Shown: piece by piece, positions 22,730 through 34,127 of the stretch
How the letters are laid out: every line of letters begins with the position of its first letter
How positions within the stretch are numbered: the stretch's first letter is position 1
From: Gossypium raimondii
Taxonomy: Eukaryota; Streptophyta; Magnoliopsida; Malvales; Malvaceae
NCBI RefSeq assembly: GCF_025698545.1
Contig: NC_068575.1
Coordinates: 52,771,980-52,835,979, forward strand
Length of the DNA: 64,000 bases
Direction of reading: 5' to 3'
Notes under the pieces: model-generated
The model's database searches: none
What the model was told of the DNA's origin: nothing
What the model saw: only the letters and a program-made list of their open reading frames with translations
Program-made: the position numbers and the translations under genes

Positions 22730-25526
22730 TGTAATGGCCCAAATTTGAGGTTATCGGAACAGTGGTTTCGGGACCACAAATCCGATGAGAAAAATTTTAT
22801 TTTTCTTATATTTTTATGGTCTACAATTTCACAAAATGATTTCGTGAAAATTTCGTTCGAAAATTTCGACGTTTGGGCACTCAATTTAGTCAAAAGGACT
22901 AAATTGTAAAAAGTGCAAAAGTTGAGTTCTACATGTTAGAGGTGTCCAATTGTTATGAAACTTTAAATTGGAGGTCCTTATATGGTAATTATACCATTGG
23001 TAACTTGGTAGACAAAATGGACATGAGATAAGTGAAATAGAAAATTTTTAAGTTAGGGGCAATTTGGTAATCTAGTAATTAAAATGAATTAAAAGGAAAA
23101 AGATGGCAAAATCATCATCTTCTTCATTAGGACGAAATCAGCAAGGGGAAGCCATAGTTAGGGTTTTCAAGCTTCCAAGCTCCATAGTAAGTGATCCCAA
23201 GTCCCGTTTTAATGTTTTTACGTTTTTGAGTCCCGGTAGCTTAATTTAGCTTATTCTAGCAATAATTTAACCTAGGGTTTATATTTGGAAAAATACCCAT
23301 AGGTGAAAAGTGTTTATTTTGATGTTTTATGATAGAATATGAAGCTAGAAATTATGTTAAACAACTTTTGCTAAGCGATTTTAAGTGAAAACGAGTAAAA
23401 CGACATAATCGGTAAAAATACCTAATGTTCATAAGTACATGTTAGAGTGGGAATTTGATGTTTCCATAGAAGGTAAAAATGTTCAGAATGTTATAAAACA
23501 TAAGAATAAGAGATGAAGTTTAATTTCCGTGCCTTGGGGCAAAAATGTAATTATGTAAAAGTTTAGGGGCAAAATTGTAATTTTAAAAAAGTTAGAGTCG
23601 AGGGCTGTTTTGATGAATGTGATTATTAAATAAGTTAAATTTACTATTTTAGATGAAGAAGTACGAAACTCGAGGTTAGACAAAGGGAAGAATAAAGTTG
23701 AAGACTAAGTTGGTGAATTTGGCTATAATTGGTACCGAGGTAAGTTTACGGTAAATAAATGCAATATTTCAATATTTATTATCAATGCTGTTATTTTCCA
23801 GCAACTATGAATTTATTTTATGAATTTATTTGATGATGATCTAAGCATGAAATGATAGAGAATTAAAATTAAAAGTCCAGTTGATACATAAGGATGGTCT
23901 TGGATACGAATGTCATGACATTTGGGTAAAGAGGTCCCATGTAAGACCTTATGCAGGACATGGCATTGGCACCGAGATGAGAGGTCCCATGTAAGACCAT
24001 GTCTGGATATGGCATTGGCACCGAGATGAGAGGTCCCATGTAAGACCATGTCGGGATATGGCATTGGCACGAGATGAGAGGTCCCATGTAAGACCATGTC
24101 AGGACATGGCGTTGGCACCGAGATGAGAGGTCCCAGTAAGACCATGTCTGGGACATGGCATGGGCACCGATATGAGAACATCCCATGTAAGACCATGTCA
24201 GGACATGGCTTTGGCATGTTATTATCAGAAGAGACCCGAGTATCCTTATTATTCCAATGTAGCTCAACGGGCTTGTAAACGAATCATGTTCATGAAAGTT
24301 CAGTTTAAAGCATAAATGGCAAGCTCAGGTAAGTTATAAGAGTTAAGAACTTATTATACTATCAATTGATGTTCAACGATGCAGCAAGAGTTGAGTAAGT
24401 TATGTACACAAGTATTCTAAGTAAACAAGCAAGAGAACTAGTATGAGATTAACTAAAGAGTAAACTAGAGATATAGACATTTGAGTTTAATTATTTAAGT
24501 TAAATATTGTTATTTATTTGCTAGTAAACTTACTAAGCTTTATGCTTACTTCTTTTATTTCTTTCTCTTATAGTATTGCAAAGCTACTTCAAGGATCCTA
24601 AAGAAGTCGGAGATCGTCCACACTATCAACCACAACTGCTCGGTATTTTATATCGAAACACGTTTGAGTTATGGCATGTATAGGGATTTAGTTATTTTGT
24701 ATGTTTGTGATTATGATTTTGCTAAAGAATGGTATGTAAGTATTTGATGATGTATGGTTATTAAAATGGTTAAGTATGAAGGTATTTGTTGTTATAAGAG
24801 TCTAGGTGATAAATTATGTATGGAAATCATGAAAGGATGAAATTTTGCAAAGAAACAAAATTCAGGCAGCAACAGTGACGTGACTTTGAAAAATCACCCA
24901 AGATAGTATAAAATGAATTAGAGGGTAAATAATATATGGAATTAAATCTTGTTGAGTCTATTTTCATGGAAAAATAACGGTGTAGCGAAAGGAATTTTAT
25001 ATTTTAAGATATGTGAATTTTCGTGAGACAGGGTCAGAACAGTTTTTGGTGTCCCCTATTTTGAGTTCAGAAAATAATTAAAAATTGTACAAAAATGGTT
25101 ATGAGTTATAGTTTATATGTATAGATTTCTCATTGAGTCTATTTTCTGTAGAAACAAGTAAGAACTTCATATGAAAATCCTACAGTGAGAAAACTTATTT
25201 TTAGTGACTAGAGGTCAGGGCAGTCAGGTGGTGAAACAGGGGAGACTTTAACTAATAAACTGTACTAATTGGCTGAACCAAAAATTCTAAAAATTTTATG
25301 GTGAGTAGATATATGAGTCTAGTTTCAGGGAAAATTTACAGAATTAAATTTCGAGTTCTGTAGCTTGAGTTATAATTAATTTAGTAACTGCTGCGCGATT
25401 GGACAGATTTGCTGTAAATAGTGAAATGAATTTTCAAACCTAGTTTGTATGCTCCGAATTGGTAAGATAAGCTAAGTAATGCCTCGTGCTCGATACCGGC
25501 AACGGTCTCGGGTAAGGGGTGTTACA
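22730..25526. mobile_element. Long solo LTR (gypsy-type, fossil), 2.8 kb
   Basis: It starts TGTAATGGCCC and ends GGGGTGTTACA. It is flanked by a perfect 5 bp duplication TCGCC (22725-22729 and 25527-25531). No second copy of either end and no gag-pol coding lie inside, so it is best read as a solo LTR left by recombination. The ends resemble LTRs that are common in cotton. It contains a 49 bp minisatellite at 23931-24220. Its reverse complement is related to the LTR at 35903-38734. Assignment to Ty3/gypsy is from remembered LTR ends, not from coding. Confidence 0.8.
23931..24220. repeat. 49 bp minisatellite, about 6 copies, inside the solo LTR
   Basis: The unit begins GAGGTCCCATGTAAGACCAT and continues with a GGACATGGCATTGGCACCGA core. 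Six units follow one another with small differences and 1-2 bp length changes. The apparent minus-strand reading frames here are only the repeat read through and are not genes. Confidence 0.9.
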
Positions 25527-25715
25527 TCGCCAGTGAACTGCAAAGCATGAAAGCATGCGCAAGCCTCAAACCATTTCTAGAGGGGACATATAAGGGAAAG
25601 GAACCATACCAGAATCCAACACCTCTCTATTAAAGTTTCGCACCACAAATCTAGCTGCTCCTCGTCTCACAGCAATACACAGAGTGATGGGTGCTGAATC
25701 CATCGTTAATAAAGC
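25527..25715 (-). mobile_element. LINE RNase H-like segment (part 1)
   Basis: On the minus strand the RNase H-like domain opens with VRRGAARFVVRNFNREVL, then SGMVPFPYMSPLE, and after a shift words like CACFHALQFTG at the TCGCC target. This is the upstream piece of the same LINE end as 22463-22729 and 17497-17570. The reverse transcriptase is not seen to its right, so the LINE seems truncated at its 5' side. Confidence 0.65.
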
Positions 25716-26960
25716 TTAAACCTAAACATAATATAAAATTTGCAAATATAGGGTTGAGTTCGAATTTCTCAAAATTAAGACACTTGTGGACAGTTTCATG
25801 CCCACTCGTCTTGCAGTCCTGCCTAAAATTAAAAGTGATTAAAGTATCATAAAATTAAATAAATAAAAATCGAAAAAAATAGTGAAGTAGTAAATAAAAA
25901 GTGATTTTAAAATTAAAAAGAATGAATCAAACTAATAAAAGTTCCAATTTTAGAAGCGACATCAGCCTTGATTTCAGAATTAATCACAGATTATATCCCT
26001 TTTCACTTATTAATAAGTCAGTTATAATGATCAAGAAACAATTTCAAGCCACCAATCTTTACTTAATCGTGGAAACAACTTTATGATTAACCTTTATCAA
26101 GTGAATAAATTTAAAATAGCTTTCATGATTTAATTTAAAATCTACCATTGATTTTAAAACAACTTATTTAATTGTCTTTTAATTTTCATAATTGCTTATT
26201 TAATTTTTCAATACAATATAGAACTATCCCATAAATATATGTTTCTAGGTTGCTTATTTAATTTTTCAATACAATATACATTTAAAATTTTTATTTATTC
26301 ATTAATTTTATAATATTTGAACTTATATGTTGAATTTCTATTATGATTCAAGTAATGGTTTTTTGTTGTTGTGGTACATATTTACATTTTAAGAGAAATA
26401 ATTGATTACATTCAAAATTAAAATTTTAATTATGTTTTTAATATATCTTAAGTTTTCCATAAAACATATTTTAGAATAATATAAAAAATTTAATAATAAT
26501 AGTGTGCAACCCAATTTATAAGTAATTTTTAAAAAGCTTTTAGAAGGATAAATATCAAAACTATACATAAACTTTAATTCAATGTGCAATCTCATACATG
26601 AATTTTGATTTTGTGTGATTTTATACATGAAATTTTGATTTGATTCAGTTTTAAAAATCACTAACAACATTGCTGAATTAGCATCAATTTAAAACGGAAA
26701 TTATATAAAAATAATTATATTAATTCAATAAATAAATAAATATATGATTTCATTTCTTTATTAAATCGATGCTTAAATTTTTAATAAAATAAAATATTTT
26801 AATTAAATAGTTTTAAATTTATATTAGAAATAGTATTTTAAATACAAATTATGAAAAGTATTTTATTTTAAAAATATTTTAATAAAAAATTTAGGAATTT
26901 TTTTATTACTAAATATTAGAAAGCATTTTTTGCATTAAAATTTATTAATTATAGGTTTTT
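25716..26960. other. AT-rich, no gene seen
   Basis: A strongly AT-rich stretch with no coding signal, tRNA or clear transposon ends. A word GGTTGCTTATTTAATTTTTC with the following AATACAATATA occurs near-identically at about 26190 and 26250, a small local duplication. Confidence 0.4.
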
Positions 26961-27410
26961 AAAAAGAATATGAAAGTAGCGATGAATTTTGGTAACGAGT
27001 CAGCCTTTAAAGTTGAAATAAGTGCGATGTTGGAAGGATTATTCTTAGCTTGGGATAAAGGATTTCGGAAAGTTGAAGTTAAGTGTGATAATGCTTTGTT
27101 GGTTGAATTACTTTTGTTTGGTGGAGGAGCTAGTAGTAGTTTAGTGGAACTACGGATGTTACATCAAGTTTTGCATCGGAATGAGAGATTCGTATCTGAC
27201 ATATCCCGAGAACTCTTAATGGTGTTGCTGATTACATGACTAAATGTGCTAATATAGGTAGTTCTTTGATACGTTCATTTAGATCCCCATCAGCTTTGGT
27301 CATGAACTTGTTGGAAAGAGATCGCAGCATACCTATTTTTTGTTGATTAAGATTTTATCTAATGTAATCGCTTAATGCTGTCATTTTCTAAAAATAAAAA
27401 ATAAAAATGA
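26961..27410 (+). mobile_element. L1-type LINE 3' end with RNase H-like domain
   Basis: The plus strand encodes FKVEISAMLEGLFLAWDKGF, KVEVKCDNALLVELLLFGGG and, after a small shift, NGVADYMTKCANIG and MNLLERDRSIPIFC before TGA at 27344. An A-rich AAAATAAAAAATAAAAATG tail follows at about 27393-27411. This is the RNase H-like C-terminus typical of plant L1 elements: an Asp of the active site in KCDN and a late Asp in VADY. The 5' part is missing. It is a different copy from the one split around the copia element. Confidence 0.7.
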
Positions 27411-27626
27411 AAGTATATTGTTAAAAAATGTCTTTTTAATTTTTTTTTAAAAAGCAGATTTTCAACTGTTTTAAAATTTTATTTTACATTAAAAGTTTGT
27501 TATCAATATTTAATAATTAGTCCTTTTACTATTTTAAATTATTTAAAATTTAGTCTCACTACAAATTTATATTAGATTATTTTTTTATAAATTTATTCAG
27601 AGAATTAATTAAATATAATATAGTAA

Positions 27627-29052
27627 GGGCAATTTACCAAAAAAAGCTGTTTTTTTCAAAATTTACCGAAATGGGCTGATTTTTTGATTATTTACCGGTA
27701 AATTTTGAATGTAGATTGCCCAATTGGATGTAGATTGCCATCCACTAGAACTTGATGTTGTTCCCCAGTACGTATTTTCAGCATCAAACGTCGAGCCACC
27801 GACGTACATGTCTCATCCACCGACAGAGTGTTTTGCGGGGGATGTGCATTCGACACCGCTTCTAGAACATGGGTCATTCAGTATTTTGTAACCCGCTAAC
27901 CGAGTGTCGGCCGAGGTCGTGTATACATCTCGAACACCGACGAAGTACATCAGTTGGCGACGTAAATTGTACATATAACTCAATATAAGTTGCTCCGCTA
28001 GCAATATGAGTCTGCACCATTGCCTCCAAGCTACGAGCACCTTTTATGTCGAACGAGTCATATGTCACCGGATCAACACAAGAACAAAATCGATACATGA
28101 TTGACAGAACTTTCATTGGCGTCGTTCCGAAGATTTTACGCCTAATTCTTTTACGAAGTTCTATCAAATTTATGTTCTGGTTAAATGACAGTCGCACCGT
28201 ATTCTTCGACAAAAAAACAACACCATTCTCGGTGTGGCAAACCTCACCATCGTAGTAAATAACAGCACTAATACGTTCACTCATTCTGAAACTCTAACTT
28301 TATTAGCCTCTCTAAATTGTTTCTGCTATGACTTATGCATTCTAAGAACATTTTCTGCCTCATTTATAGCCTCATTAAACTTGTTATCAGTAGCAAAATC
28401 GCGTCCACGAGGCGATTTCACAATTCTTCTCAAATAGCATCCCGGTAGAAGCGATTTTATACTATTTGCTCAAAAACGTTAAAAAAAATTATTTCTTACA
28501 TGACCTACTGTAGCAAAATCACGTCCACGAGGGCGCGATTTCACAATTTCTTCTCAAATAGCATCCTGGTAGAGGCGATTTTATACTATTTGCTCAGAAA
28601 CATCAAAAAAATATTTCTTACATGACCTACTGTAGCAAAATCGCATCCACGAGGGCGCGATTTCACAATTTCTTCTCAAATAGCATCCTGGTAGAAGCGA
28701 TTTTATACTATTTGACCAGAAACGTCAACTCGAAATAATTTATTCCGGGACCTAAAAACCCTAAAAAGCCTGAACCCTAAACCCTAAAAGCCAAAAAAAC
28801 CAAACGTGAAAAAAAAACGTCAAAATCGCGTCCCCAGGAACGCGCTATGTGGCAAGACATCGCGTCCACGTCAGAGCGACCTGCTGACGTGGAAGGAAAT
28901 CGCGACGTGGATGCGATGTCCTGACACATACCCTGACATCGCGCTGACGTGGACGCGATTTCCCGGAAAATGGCCCATTCCGGTAAATAATCACAAAATC
29001 GGCCCATTTCGGTAAATTTTGAAAAAAGACGGCTTTTTTTGGTAATTTGCCC
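27627..29052 (-). mobile_element. Mutator-like element (MULE), deletion derivative
   Basis: Inverted ends of about 90 bp begin GGGCAATTTACC on the left and GGGCAAATTACC on the complementary right end. They share AAAATTTACCGAAATGGGC and are flanked by a perfect 9 bp target duplication ATATAGTAA (27618-27626 and 29053-29061). The minus strand 28284-27690 has a decayed start of a MULE transposase: MSERISAVIYYDGEVCHTEN, SLEAMVQTHIASG and repeats with RHSVSG/RHSVGG. Only the N-terminal region remains; the zinc-finger and catalytic domains are absent. It cannot move by itself but could be moved in trans. Confidence 0.88.
28390..28735. repeat. 120 bp tandem repeat, 3 copies, inside the MULE
   Basis: Copies begin with GTAGCAAAATCRCRTCCACGA at 28390, 28510 and 28632 and share GCGATTTTATACTATTTG. 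The third copy diverges at its end. They lie just upstream of the transposase start on its strand, so they may be the element's own promoter-side repeats. Similar GCGATTT/GCGTCCACG words continue to about 28960. Confidence 0.85.
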
Positions 29053-29262
29053 ATATAGTAATTGATTTTAACAGTAAAAGTCTAATAATTATTTTTTAAT
29101 TAAAGTCAAATTAATTATATTTTTAATTATATTTATTAATTATCTGGATGCATGTCCTTTAAAATTTGACGTTTTCTAAATTTTTAAGAAAAATTTTTAC
29201 TTTTAAATATTGTTGCAATTTTAATTATATACATTTAAAATTTTAACAAAAAAATTATATAT

Positions 29263-29602
29263 TTAAAGGCTAATATTAGTTTGCCCCCTAAACTTGTTCA
29301 AAAGTGCCTAGTTGATACTTGAACTTTTTTTTTATCTAGTTGGTATCTAAACTTGTATTCCATCACCCAGTTTGATACCTCCGCATTAACATTGTTAGTT
29401 TGTGCTGACGTGACACTAATGGCCAATTCTATAATGACGTGGCAACCTCTCAATATGACATGCGGTAGATATAAATTAAAAAAATTAAAAATATTTTAAA
29501 AGTATAAATTAAAGTAAAAAAGTATAATTTTTTGGACAAATTCAAGTACTAACTAGATATTTTTAGACAATTTCAGGGGCAAACTACGTGTTAATCCTTT
29601 AA
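29263..29602. mobile_element. MITE-like inverted-repeat element
   Basis: The left end TTAAAGGCTAATATTAGTTTG with GCCCCCTAAACTTGTTCAAA faces a right end whose complement reads TTAAAGGATTAACACGTAG and TTTGCCCCTGAAATTGTC. The arms match over about 60 bp with differences. It is noncoding. A short-TIR family with a TA-like target is possible but not shown. Confidence 0.7.
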
Positions 29603-30620
29603 TATGAATCACAAAATATAAGTTAAGGTTATAAAATTGAAGTACCAAGTACATACTAGTGACACCAAAAGTTAGGCATCCTAGGTTTTAAAATTTTAAT
29701 TCTAATAAGTAGAAATAACTGAAGATAATTACTTCATATGATTGAAATCATGTATTTTGTTAAAAATTATTATACTCTTTTGAAACTTATATTTTAATTT
29801 GAGATATTGAATTATTTTATTTTTTAGAAAATTTATTTTATATTTACAATTTCGAAACAGTTTATACTTTTTAAAATGTTTTTAAAATATAAATTTTGAA
29901 TTTTACATAATTTTATTTATTTTTAAAGAAAAGGGCCTGATCCAAAAAATATAAATATGTTAAAAGCTAAAAATATTGTTTTTTCTTTTATAATTGCAAA
30001 ATTAGACGAAGAATCAAATTTTTAAAATTAAAAAAAACATAGATTTAATATCTCATATCTAAACCTTTTATCCACTACACTTTTTTTTGTCAATATGTCG
30101 TATACTTTAAAAGGATATTCTATGTATTTTAATCCATAAGATTTTTTTCAGTTATCTTTCCGAAAGTTAAATCCAAATAATAGAAAAAAGCCTACAAAAG
30201 ATTGCCCCTATTAAGTTTGGTACATTTGTAATTATGCTTCATTCAAGAATGCTTTGGACTTTGGAGCTTTTGGTATCCAACTAGAAGTCTAGAACAGGCT
30301 TTGCGTCATTTGGGATTTGGATGCTTGTAGTGTGATCGTAAGATCTTACGAAGCTTAGACCTCTTCTTCTATTCGGGCGACGTCATGGCGGTTCACAGGG
30401 TTCGGATTCAAAAATAAAACTGATTTTTTATCTTTATAAAATTTTAATGTTTAATTTTTAAAAATAACAAAATTTTAATTTAATTTTTTAAAAAAATATA
30501 AATATATAAAAAACTTTCTTTGAAAACATACCATTTAATTTCAATCTAAATATTTTTCTACCCCATATATCTCACATTAATTCCCTTCCAGCTCCAACCA
30601 TTTTTCTTACACTTTTTTTT
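29603..30620. other. AT-rich intergenic, upstream of the desiccation-related gene
   Basis: No gene is seen. The sequence is AT-rich up to about 30540 and then becomes CT-rich before the TATA box of the next gene. Confidence 0.4.
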
Positions 30621-30621
30621 C

Positions 30622-30628
30622 TATAAAA
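30622..30628 (+). promoter_or_regulatory. TATA box of the desiccation-related gene
   Basis: TATAAAA lies 53 bp upstream of the chosen ATG at 30675, preceded by a T/C-rich stretch. Transcription would start near 30655, which makes the in-frame upstream ATG at 30651 (VMHVHP frame) unlikely to be used. Confidence 0.6.
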
Positions 30629-30674
30629 GGCAACGGTGTGTTCGGTCATGCATGTTCACCCCATTCCTCCATCG

Positions 30675-31827
30675 ATGGCTATTCGCACTCGCTTCTCTGC
30701 CTTCCTGCTTCTGCTTCTCCCATTGGAATTCATTGCTGTTATGGGGGTTACACCTCCTCTTCCTCTTCCTGAGTGCAGACCCATTCTGGCTGTCGATAGA
30801 GACCTAGTCCAATTCGCTTTAAACTTGGAATTCTTGGAAGCAGAATTTTTTCTGCACGGTGCACTTGGTATGGGGCTTGATGTCTTGGCACCTTCTTTGG
30901 CCCAAGGCGGTCCTCCTCCAGTTGGTGGAAGGAAGGCCAATCTGGATCCCATCATCCGTAGAATTATAGAGGAATTTGCTTATCAGGAAATTGGACATCT
31001 CAGGTTCCCCTTCACCTATACATCCCATATTTGCATGAGACTAACAAATGGAATTAATTATTCAAACATTAATTAATCAATGACGAAATCTTGTTACTTG
31101 TATATGTGTATGAAGTAGTGCTGTAAAACATTTAACTTGCAGGGCGATCACAGAGTCTGTAGGAGGAGTGCCGAGGCCTCGACTCAATATAAGTGCCGAG
31201 GCTTTTGCCGCATTTTTTAATCGAGCAATGAATACCACATTATCTCCTCCATTCAATCCGTACGCCAATTCCCTCAACTATCTCTTGGCGTCCTACGTTA
31301 TACCTTATGTAGGACTCGTAGGTTACGTTGGCACTATCCCTAACCTTGTCGGACGCACCAACTGAGAAGTAAGAACATTAACTTCTTTGTCCAAAAGCTA
31401 TGTATATTCTTCCTTAATTTCTGTATTTATGGTATATTACTTTGTGGTTTAGCTGGCTGCTTCACTGCTGGGGGTGGAGTCTGGACAAGACGCAGTGATA
31501 CGGACATTACTGTACCTGAGGGCAAATGAGAAAGTGAAGCCATATGGAGTAACCGTGGCAGGTTTTACCGATCGTATCTCGGAAATAAGGAACAGGCTTG
31601 GCAGATGTGGGATGAAAGATGAAGGCTTGAAGGTACCAAAGCAACTTGGTGCAGAGAACCGAACTACCAGTAACATCCTATCGGCGGATGCTGATTCCCT
31701 TTCGTATTCACGGACGCAGCCAGAAATTTTGGGGATAGTATATGGAACTGGCGACGAGAGTAGGCCTGGTGGATTTCTGCCTGATGGTGGAGCTGGGAGA
31801 ATCGCCATGCGATTCCTCGCTACTTGA
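30675..31827 (+). pseudogene. Desiccation-related protein PCC13-62-like, one in-frame stop
   Basis: PCC13-62-type proteins are secreted ferritin-like proteins that accumulate on drying; their function is unclear. Exons 30675-31003, 31143-31368 and 31453-31827 join in frame with GT-AG borders. A signal peptide (about residues 1-24, rich in Leu) precedes the ferritin-like region: LVQFALNLEFLEAEFFLHGA, GLDVLAPSLAQGG, IIRRIIEEFAYQEIGHLR, AITESVGG and, in exon 3, LLGVESGQDAVIRTLLY. The last part has FTDRISEIRNRLG and YGTGDESRPGGFLP. The only defect seen is TGA at 31363-31365, six bases before the exon 2 donor. It would end translation at 183 of an expected 309 aa. The three exons otherwise read as a full-length gene (PCC13-62 is about 313 aa). 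It is either a recent null allele or a sequencing error. Confidence 0.85.
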
Positions 31828-33085
31828 AACTAAGCGATCGCGTATATATAAAATAGGGGTCATATATAATAACCACTTGTTAGTCACGTGAAACTCCCAT
31901 GATGTTGTTAATTTATACTGAAGCTTTACAAAAATTAATGGGCTACATCTTATAATTTTATTTTTCACTTACATTTGTAACAATTTACTATTAATATAAT
32001 AATACTAAATCTTAAATCCAATCCCTAATATTAACCTTAACTCGTCAATTTAAACTTTTTAAAAACTTTTCAACTTTAAAACATTATTCTTAAATCATGG
32101 GCGAAGGCAAAATAATTTTTAGGGATCGAAATTAAATTTTAATTTTATTATAGTAAAATGTAATTTCATCATTTGAATAGTCTATATCTTTATAATTTTT
32201 AAAAGATTAAATCAAATTTTTATCATTTTTAAGGGAGACAAAGTGTAATTTTACTTTTACTAATTTAGAATTTAAAAAAAATAAAAGGCCTAAATGAAAA
32301 AAAAATTATTTTAGAGGAGCCGGGGGCCCTGCTAGCCCTCCTGACTATACCCCTTTCTTAAATCTTTTGAAAATTAAACCTATCGTGATTTCAAAATCTC
32401 ACGGATTTTATTATTCTATTCTTTTCTAAATTATATCATTGACAAAGAGTATTTGTTAGTCTCTTTTTATGTTAAAAAAATTAGAATATTTCGAAAGTGA
32501 CTAGATTAAATTAGCCTCTATATTATTAAATAAATTAATTTAGCCTTTATATTATTAAAAATTAAATAAATTTAAATTGTAATAGAGTTAACTTTGATTG
32601 TATAAAATTTTATTGAAAATTATTTTTCCAATTGCGATTAAATTTCAAATAAAAGATTTAATTTACATAATAATAAAAACTTTTAAAATATTAAATTTAT
32701 TAAACAATAAACAATATCTTTTAAATAGTAAATGTTAACAAAGATGATGCATGTAATAGTTTGATTTTATTCATAGTTAAACAAATGTATTAATTGTAAT
32801 TGAGTCTAATTGTAATTATGCAGATTACTTATGATTGTGAATTGCACTTGTAACTTAAAAGAATACAATGTGAAGTCTCTTGAAATGTTATAATAAAAAT
32901 TACCATTAAAAGCTTGCAAAAAATTATCATTAAAAAAATCGCGACCAATGTTCATTCCCTTAATGGACCTACAAAATGTAGAGGATTAATCATTGAGCTC
33001 TTTTCGGTGGATATTTGGGAAACCAAAAAATTTACCATTAAATTTAGAAATTTTAATTGAGGTTAAAAAATGGGATTTAGATTTT
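31828..33085. other. AT-rich intergenic with a short interspersed repeat
   Basis: No gene is seen. About 32098-32352 resembles an interspersed repeat common in cotton, running from GGGCGAAGGCAAAATAATTT to GGAGCCGGGGGCCCTGCTAG and CCTCCTGACTATACCCC. Its ends are weakly inverted (GGGCGAAGGCA against GGGTATAGTCAGG), so a small nonautonomous element is likely. Confidence 0.45.
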
Positions 33086-33086
33086 G

Positions 33087-33582
33087 GCTTGAATAAAAAT
33101 TGGCCCCTAAGCTATGAAGCTTTTCCCATTTAGGTACCTAATCTTTTTTTTTTCTTCCAAAAGTGGTACCTAAAGATTGATTCCGTTATCACTTTAATAT
33201 CCAATTGTTAGCTTCCATTAAAAAAAATCTCTTATCCAGTCATATTATGACATGTGTTATTTTAATTAAATAAAAAATTAATTTAATATTAAATCAAATG
33301 AATTAAATTATCATTTAATGAATAAAAGAGATAGAGGAGAAATATCATATTAAATGATAATTTAATTTAATTTTTATTTAATATTAAATTTATTTTTTTA
33401 TTTAATTAAAAATTCTACATGTCATAATATGATTGGGTAAGAATTATTTTTAACGGAAGCTAACGGTTGGGTCAAAGTGAAACATAGTCAAACTTTAGGT
33501 ACCACTTTTGACCTAAAAAGGTTTAGGTAGCTAAATGGGAATAATGTTATAGTTTAGGGGCCAATTTTTTTATTTAAGTCTT
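33087..33582. mobile_element. Foldback MITE, near-perfect palindrome of about 500 bp
   Basis: The left arm has TTGGCCCCTAAGCTATGAAG, CCCATTTAGGTACCTAA and ATTATGACATGTGT. The right arm carries the same words in reverse complement, down to GTTTAGGGGCCAA. Arms of about 240 bp meet near 33335 in AT-rich sequence (TTAAATTATCATTTAATG). The whole can form one long hairpin. It is noncoding. Confidence 0.8.
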
Positions 33583-33602
33583 AGATTTTTAACTGTATAC
33601 GA

Positions 33603-34108
33603 GTTAATTCCACTGTGCATCCCCAAACTATAACTTTCATTCTAAATTGGTCTTCAAACTTTAAAACATTCTAATTACATCCCAAACTATCGAAATTATA
33701 TCAATAAGGTCCTTTTGCTAAAATTGTTAATTTAATTGTCATATGAGACGTTAGATCTTATATGACACGTTTTAAAATGAACATTTTAAATAAAAATTAA
33801 TATTGTGAAAATGGATATTTTGTAAATTTTTGAGATTTTCAAATATTTTTAAAAAGTTTTATCGTTCATTCTCTCTTTTTCAATTTTATTTTAATTTTTA
33901 GTTTTTACTTTTCAAAGTTATGTGGTGTTTTACTTATCCCACATAATATTTGACATGTCATTTAATTATTAAATTAATGGTTTTAATGATAAAAGACTTG
34001 TTTGATATAACATCAATAGTTTAAGGATGTAATTAAAATATTTAAAAATTTTAAAAATTAATTTAAAATAAGAATCATAATTTAGGGATGTTTGGTGCAA
34101 TTTCTATA
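33603..34108. mobile_element. Second foldback MITE-like element
   Basis: The left arm CATCCCCAAACTATAACTTTC, then CTAATTACATCCCAAACTAT and TCAATAAGGTCCTTTTGCT, is mirrored by the complement of the right arm: ACATCCCTAAATTATGATTC, AATTACATCCTTAAACTATT and ACAAGTCTTTTATC. It lies about 20 bp after the previous element and is followed by a TA microsatellite (about 34105-34127). Confidence 0.7.
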
Positions 34109-34127
34109 TATATATATATATATATTG

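Noticed and set aside
23931-24220. Possible CRISPR-like array
   Set aside because: Units follow head to tail without unique spacers, and the genome is a plant's; this is a minisatellite.
23813-24267. Two minus-strand frames of about 130 codons with repeated DMVLHGTSH-like peptides
   Set aside because: They are the 49 bp minisatellite of the solo LTR read through in several frames; there is no start context or family.
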